Below the pieces are notes generated by a model. That model was not told the origin of the DNA and searched no databases. It saw only the letters and a program-made list of their open reading frames with translations. Source: Pseudomonadota bacterium (lineage in GTDB: Bacteria; Pseudomonadota; Alphaproteobacteria; Rhizobiales; Rhizobiaceae). From it: 17,535 nt of DNA. Shown here one piece after another: positions 14,211 to 17,535 of the stretch (positions are counted from its first letter, which is position 1; each line of letters begins with the position of its first letter). The stretch lies in NCBI GenBank assembly GCA_023433855.1, contig JAEYTV010000449.1:1-17535 (forward strand), in the 5' to 3' direction. Made by a program: the position numbers and the translations under genes.

Positions 14211-15230
14211 CTACTCGAGCGCGGCTCCATGCTTCGCCAACGCCTGTTGAAGGTTCTTCCAGGCGGCCTTGGCGTCGATCCCGCTCTTGGCTGCCGCTGT
14301 CTCCCACGCACCCTGCAGCGATGCAGTCGCTTCCTTCCACAACCCCACCTCCTGAGGTGTCGGCTTGTAGAAAGTATGCCCGCCGGCATCGAGCATCTTC
14401 TGCCGCCCCGCAGCTTCGGCATCGGCCCAGGCGGACGCCATCTTTTCTGCCCAATCGGAGGTGCAGTGGTCGTCTATGACCTTCCGATCCTGCGGTTCCA
14501 GGGCATCAATCTTGGCCTTGTTCATGACAAAGGCGAAGGTGGTGACGTAAAATGGCAGATCGAGGTGGTGGGTGGTGACATCCTCCAGCCCGAACGTATA
14601 GATCGAGTTCCACGGTGAAGCGGTCATATCAGCCGCTCCCTTGCTGATCAGTTCGCGCATCTCGCCAACGGGCACCTGGACGGAAGCGGCCCCGAGCGAG
14701 TTCAACATCCGCGCCATGGTGGCATGAGCCGGTCGGATGTTCTTACCCTTGAGATCGGCTGGTACCTGAATGGGACCTTTCGGGCCGTGAAGTGTGCCTG
14801 GATCATGCACCAGCACCATACAGACGTGGACATCCTTCATCTCACCGGCGGCATATTCCCGATACCACTCGTCCAGCGCACGCGAGCCACCCTTTGCGTT
14901 AGAGACGAGGAAGGGAATTTCGCCCGCGGCTAGGACCGGGAAACGCCCCGGCTGATATCCTGGATTGATGAAGCCTATATCGACAATACCGTCTCGCGCC
15001 ATGTCATAGTGGTCTGGCGCGGCCCCAAGCTGGGACGCCGGGTAGATGGTGATGTTGATGCGCCCGCCCGATGCTTCGTTGATCGATTTGGCCCATGGTT
15101 CCATGCCGCCTGGCTGCAGCGTGTGGGTTGCCGGTACCCAATGAGATAGTGTCAGTTCAACATCCGCCGCATGAGCTTTCGTGACAAAAGCGGCGAGAGC
15201 GGTGCATGCAAGCAATACCGTCCGTTTCAT
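14211..15230 (-). CDS. dctP: TRAP transporter substrate-binding protein (DctP family), copy nearer dctQ
   Basis: This 339-residue periplasmic protein has a signal peptide of about 21 residues (MKRTVLLACTALAAFVTKAHA) and then DVELTLSHWVPATHTLQPGG and GRINITIYPASQLGAAPDHY, a typical DctP start. Around residue 165 is LKGKNIRPAHATMARML; the Arg in GKNIR is the conserved residue that binds the ligand carboxylate in TRAP binding proteins. A PVGEMRELISKGAADMTASP segment follows, as in the family. It is clearly paralogous to the next gene upstream. The ribosome-binding site GGGAGGAGAAGG directly precedes the ATG. The ligand is presumably an organic acid; the neighbouring FAD dehydrogenase suggests a 2-hydroxy acid. 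Confidence 0.95.
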   Translation of the reverse strand: MKRTVLLACTALAAFVTKAHAADVELTLSHWVPATHTLQPGGMEPWAKSINEASGGRINITIYPASQLGAAPDHYDMARDGIVDIGFINPGYQPGRFPVLAAGEIPFLVSNAKGGSRALDEWYREYAAGEMKDVHVCMVLVHDPGTLHGPKGPIQVPADLKGKNIRPAHATMARMLNSLGAASVQVPVGEMRELISKGAADMTASPWNSIYTFGLEDVTTHHLDLPFYVTTFAFVMNKAKIDALEPQDRKVIDDHCTSDWAEKMASAWADAEAAGRQKMLDAGGHTFYKPTPQEVGLWKEATASLQGAWETAAAKSGIDAKAAWKNLQQALAKHGAALE

Positions 15231-15257
15231 ACCTTCTCCTCCCGTAGAAGCGAAACC

Positions 15258-15280
15258 CGCGCGGGTTCCCGGCCCGCGCG
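15258..15280 (-). promoter_or_regulatory. Hairpin between the two dctP genes
   Basis: CGCGCGGG (15258-15265) and CCCGCGCG (15273-15280) form a perfect eight-pair stem with a seven-base loop in the 69-base gap between the paralogous binding-protein genes. The transcript continues TTTCGCTTC, so weak termination is possible. It may set the ratio of the two binding proteins. Confidence 0.55.
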
Positions 15281-15299
15281 ATCATCGGCCTATCCGAGT

Positions 15300-16316
15300 T
15301 CAACCCGCATAGGAGTCGTATTTCTTCAGCGTATCGATGAGACCGTCGAGGATGGGTTCAGGGTCCTTGCCGCTCTTTTTGATCGTTGCCTTCCATTCAT
15401 CGGTCAGCGGAGCGGCGGCTTTTTTCCAGAGCTCCACCTGTTCGGGCGTTGGTTTTTCAAGCGTATGGCTCGGATCGGCTGCGATCTTGTCTCGGCCAGC
15501 AGCTTCGACGTCGGCCCATCCGCTCGACATCTTCTCGGCCCATTCGGGCGTACAATGATCCTCCATGACCTTGCGGTCTTCCGCGCTCATTCCGTCCATC
15601 ACACCCTTGTTGATGACGAAGGCGTTGATCGAGGCATAGAGCGGCAGGTCGAGGTGGTATTTGACGATCTTGTCGACGCCGAAGATGTAGAGCGACTCCC
15701 ACGGTGACTGGGTGATGTCGGCTGCGCCCTTGGAAAGCACCTCGCGGCTTTCCGGAGCCGAGACCTGTACGGACGCTCCACCCAGAAGATTGACGAACCG
15801 CGCCTCCGTGGCATTTGCCGGGCGGACGTTCTTGCCCCTGATGTTTTCCGGAAGCAGCACGCTCGACGTGCCGTGCATAGTGCCCGGGTGATGGCTGAGC
15901 GCCATGCAGAAGTACACGTCGTTCATCTCCTGGGCCGCATACTGCTTGTACCATTCCGTCAACCCGCGAACACCGCCCTTGGCATTGGCGAAGAGGAACG
16001 GCAGTTCGGCTGCGGCCATGATGGGAAACCGCCCCGGCTGGTAACCCGGATTGATAAAGCCAATATCGGCAATGCCGTCACGCGCCATATCGTAATGGTC
16101 GGCCGCCGCCCCCAATTGCGAGGCCGGATAGATTGTGATGGCGATACGACCACCGGAGGCATCGCTGATCGACTTGATCCAGGGCTCCATCCCGCGGACC
16201 TGCAGCGGATGGCTGGCCGGAACCCAATGGGCCAGGCTCAGCTCCACCTCCGCGGCAGCAGCAGAACCAACGATGGACGCAGACAAGGCTATAGCGGCAA
16301 GAAGTTGTGTATACAT
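15300..16316 (-). CDS. dctP: TRAP transporter substrate-binding protein (DctP family), first copy
   Basis: The 338-residue product starts with a signal peptide (MYTQLLAAIALSASIVGSAA) and follows the same plan as its downstream paralogue: EVELSLAHWVPASHPLQVRG, IAITIYPASQLGAAADHYDM, DIGFINPGYQPGRFPIMAAA, and the ligand-Arg motif IRGKNVRPANATEARFV. The two are highly similar by eye, more so in the N-terminal half than at the C-terminus, where this copy ends LIDTLKKYDSYAG. The ATG at 16314-16316 has an excellent site (AGGGGAGGAACC); a GTG six codons earlier lies within that site and is not the start. It is the first gene of the TRAP operon. Two binding proteins for one permease pair suggest two related ligands or affinities. 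Confidence 0.94.
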   Translation of the reverse strand: MYTQLLAAIALSASIVGSAAAAEVELSLAHWVPASHPLQVRGMEPWIKSISDASGGRIAITIYPASQLGAAADHYDMARDGIADIGFINPGYQPGRFPIMAAAELPFLFANAKGGVRGLTEWYKQYAAQEMNDVYFCMALSHHPGTMHGTSSVLLPENIRGKNVRPANATEARFVNLLGGASVQVSAPESREVLSKGAADITQSPWESLYIFGVDKIVKYHLDLPLYASINAFVINKGVMDGMSAEDRKVMEDHCTPEWAEKMSSGWADVEAAGRDKIAADPSHTLEKPTPEQVELWKKAAAPLTDEWKATIKKSGKDPEPILDGLIDTLKKYDSYAG

Positions 16317-16385
16317 GGTTCCTCCCCTATACACGGCAGCCAGGGGTCTCCCGCCCCCATGGAATTGATCCGCCGTGCCGACTGA

Positions 16386-16414
16386 TTATCAACACAGTAA
16401 TTGTGAATCAGCAA
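16386..16414 (-). promoter_or_regulatory. Candidate promoter of the TRAP operon with an inverted repeat
   Basis: On the minus strand TTGCTG (16409-16414) and TGATAA (16386-16391) are 17 bases apart, a reasonable sigma-70-like pair about 70 bases before the first dctP ATG. An inverted repeat CTGATT-N18-AATCAG (16382-16387 and 16406-16411) brackets the spacer and could be an operator. Confidence 0.4.
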
Positions 16415-16781
16415 GTTTTCATTTGAAACTCGGCGTGGTTTACGCTTCGCCATCAGGAACAGCCATGTTTCACAGTCGGCTTTCCGGTTTTCCGGAGGGG
16501 GCAGCTAGACGCCATCGTGCATACACCTTATGCAGGAGGCTGAAATCTTCTGCGGCGATCTTGGGAGGAGAGAAGCTCGCGGTATTGCGCAACCAAGCCG
16601 AACGGGGGCATCAACGTCGGCGGATTTCTGACTGACCTTTCCCTGCAGCCGATGCGCGGTTCGGCTGATGCGAACGATGGTTTCGGGCATCCGGCGGCGA
16701 ACAAGGGCAGGCTCTGCCGGAGCCGGCAACAAGCCTGCGTCGACGCACCCGGAAGAGATGAGGAAAGTGGAGGTTTATACA
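16415..16781. other. Divergent intergenic region between TRAP operon and FAD dehydrogenase
   Basis: No frame on either strand reads as a recognisable protein. Given the divergent layout this stretch should hold the promoter of the dehydrogenase gene and any operator, but I cannot pick out a convincing -35/-10 pair on the plus strand. A ribosome-binding site (GGAGG at 16769-16773) ends it, eight bases before the dehydrogenase start. Confidence 0.4.
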
Positions 16782-17535
16782 ATGTCTGTCGGTGCGAATT
16801 TCCCGCAAGCCGCCCTTCTTGAACTTACGGCCGCTCTGGGTGATCGATTAACGACCAGCGAGGCTGTTCGGGCACACCACAGTCATGACACCTCGAGGCT
16901 GCAAGCCAGCATGCCGGATGCCGTCGTGTTCCCCCGGTCGGAACAGGACGTGCAGCGCATCTTGCGGATCTGTTCGACCTATCGCGTGCCCGTCATACCC
17001 TTCGGGGCGGGCTCATCCATGGAAGGTCACGTCATTCCGGTCTTTGGCGGGATTGTCGTTGACACCAGGGACATGAACCAGATCGTTGAAGTTTCTCCGG
17101 AAGACCTGCTCGCCGTGGTCCAGCCGGGAGTGACGCGCAAGCAGCTAAATGTCGAACTCCGCGCCACCGGCTTGATGTTCTCGGTTGATCCGGGTGCCGA
17201 CGCCTCGATCGGCGGAATGGCCTCGACGCGGGGCAGCGGAACGACAGCGGTCCGCTACGGAACGATGCGCGAGAACGTTATGGCACTGCGGGTGGTGACG
17301 GCGGATGGTACGGTTATCCGCACCGGCTCGCGAGCCCGGAAATCCTCGTCCGGCTACGATCTCACGCATCTGTTCGTCGGGTCCGAGGGTACGCTTGGCA
17401 TCATCACGCAGCTTACGGTCCGCCTCCATCCGATCCCCGAAATGGTATCCTCGGCCGTCTGCTCGTTCCCGGATGTGGAAAGTGCCGTCCGTTCGGTGAT
17501 CGAAGCAGTGCAGTACGGGATACCCGTCGCCCGCG
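16782..17535 (+). CDS. FAD-linked D-2-hydroxyacid dehydrogenase (D-lactate dehydrogenase/GlcD type), 5' part
   Basis: The frame runs from an ATG with a good GGAGG site to the window edge, giving 251 residues of an enzyme usually 450-480 long. It has the PCMH-type FAD-binding domain: PDAVVFPRSEQDVQRILRIC, then PVIPFGAGSSMEGHVIPVFG near residue 72, VQPGVTRKQLNVELRATGLM near 112, the FAD-pyrophosphate loop DPGADASIGGMASTRGSGTT near 137 followed by AVRYGTMRENVMALRVVTAD, and LFVGSEGTLGIITQLTVRLH near 197. These match the D-lactate dehydrogenase (cytochrome)/LDHD group more closely than plain GlcD, mainly from DPGADASIGGMASTRGSG and AVRYGTMRENV. It would oxidise a D-2-hydroxy acid with FAD and pass electrons to cytochrome or quinone. 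The catalytic C-terminal domain lies beyond the window. Confidence 0.92.
   Translation, partial: MSVGANFPQAALLELTAALGDRLTTSEAVRAHHSHDTSRLQASMPDAVVFPRSEQDVQRILRICSTYRVPVIPFGAGSSMEGHVIPVFGGIVVDTRDMNQIVEVSPEDLLAVVQPGVTRKQLNVELRATGLMFSVDPGADASIGGMASTRGSGTTAVRYGTMRENVMALRVVTADGTVIRTGSRARKSSSGYDLTHLFVGSEGTLGIITQLTVRLHPIPEMVSSAVCSFPDVESAVRSVIEAVQYGIPVAR

Noticed and set aside
1..17535. CRISPR array, rRNA genes, riboswitch, replication or transfer origin
   Set aside because: No regularly spaced repeats, rRNA-like sequence or recognisable riboswitch core was seen on reading the window; none could be supported.

Overview
This 17.5-kb window comes from a GC-rich alphaproteobacterium. The tRNA and protein styles (polar amino-acid ABC uptake, TRAP transporters, FCD-type GntR regulator, many SDRs) suggest a Rhizobiales genome such as the Rhizobium/Sinorhizobium/Mesorhizobium/Agrobacterium group. 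That assignment is an inference from style, since no species marker is present. Intact metabolic operons alternate with short zones of decayed or rearranged DNA, as expected for accessory DNA.

Left part (1-3.7 kb). The 3' end of an SDR gene is followed by tRNA-Arg(CCG). Directly after the tRNA lies a wrecked block. It holds a 5'-truncated gene of unknown function joined in mid-sequence to a 3'-truncated SDR gene, a second SDR gene with two frameshifts and a lost catalytic Lys, and a LysR-type regulator. The LysR 5' end now lies inverted about 0.9 kb from the rest of the gene. Inverting roughly 2.32-3.20 kb back would restore one LysR gene pointing the same way as the two SDRs.

Centre (3.7-9.7 kb). 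A six-gene minus-strand operon reads solute-binding protein, ABC permease-ATPase fusion, amidase-signature hydrolase, orphan ectoine-synthase (EctC) homologue, GntR/FCD regulator, DUF1989 (urea-carboxylase-associated/UAAP family) protein. The EctC homologue keeps the iron and substrate residues of true ectoine synthases, but there is no ectA or ectB. The company it keeps is an uptake system and nitrogen-releasing hydrolase families, not a biosynthetic pathway. The promoter carries repeated TTGTTGA motifs, one of them on the -10 box, which are good candidates for operators of the GntR encoded in the operon. I consider this cassette the most likely undescribed system here: uptake and breakdown of a small cyclic or linear amidine/amide compound, with EctC possibly closing or opening a ring.

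Right of centre (9.7-12.3 kb). A second decayed zone holds a tyrosine-recombinase C-terminal remnant, a SulP-type anion transporter truncated at its 3' end and joined to what looks like the tail of an outer-membrane beta-barrel protein, a possible insertion-sequence end, and a small ORF.

Right part (12.3-17.5 kb). A minus-strand TRAP operon encodes two tandem paralogous binding proteins (DctP), one small permease (DctQ) and one large permease (DctM). It is divergent from the 5' part of a FAD-linked D-2-hydroxyacid dehydrogenase of the D-lactate dehydrogenase/GlcD type. Together they suggest import and oxidation of a hydroxycarboxylate. A perfect hairpin follows each of the three binding-protein genes in the window and probably adjusts relative expression.
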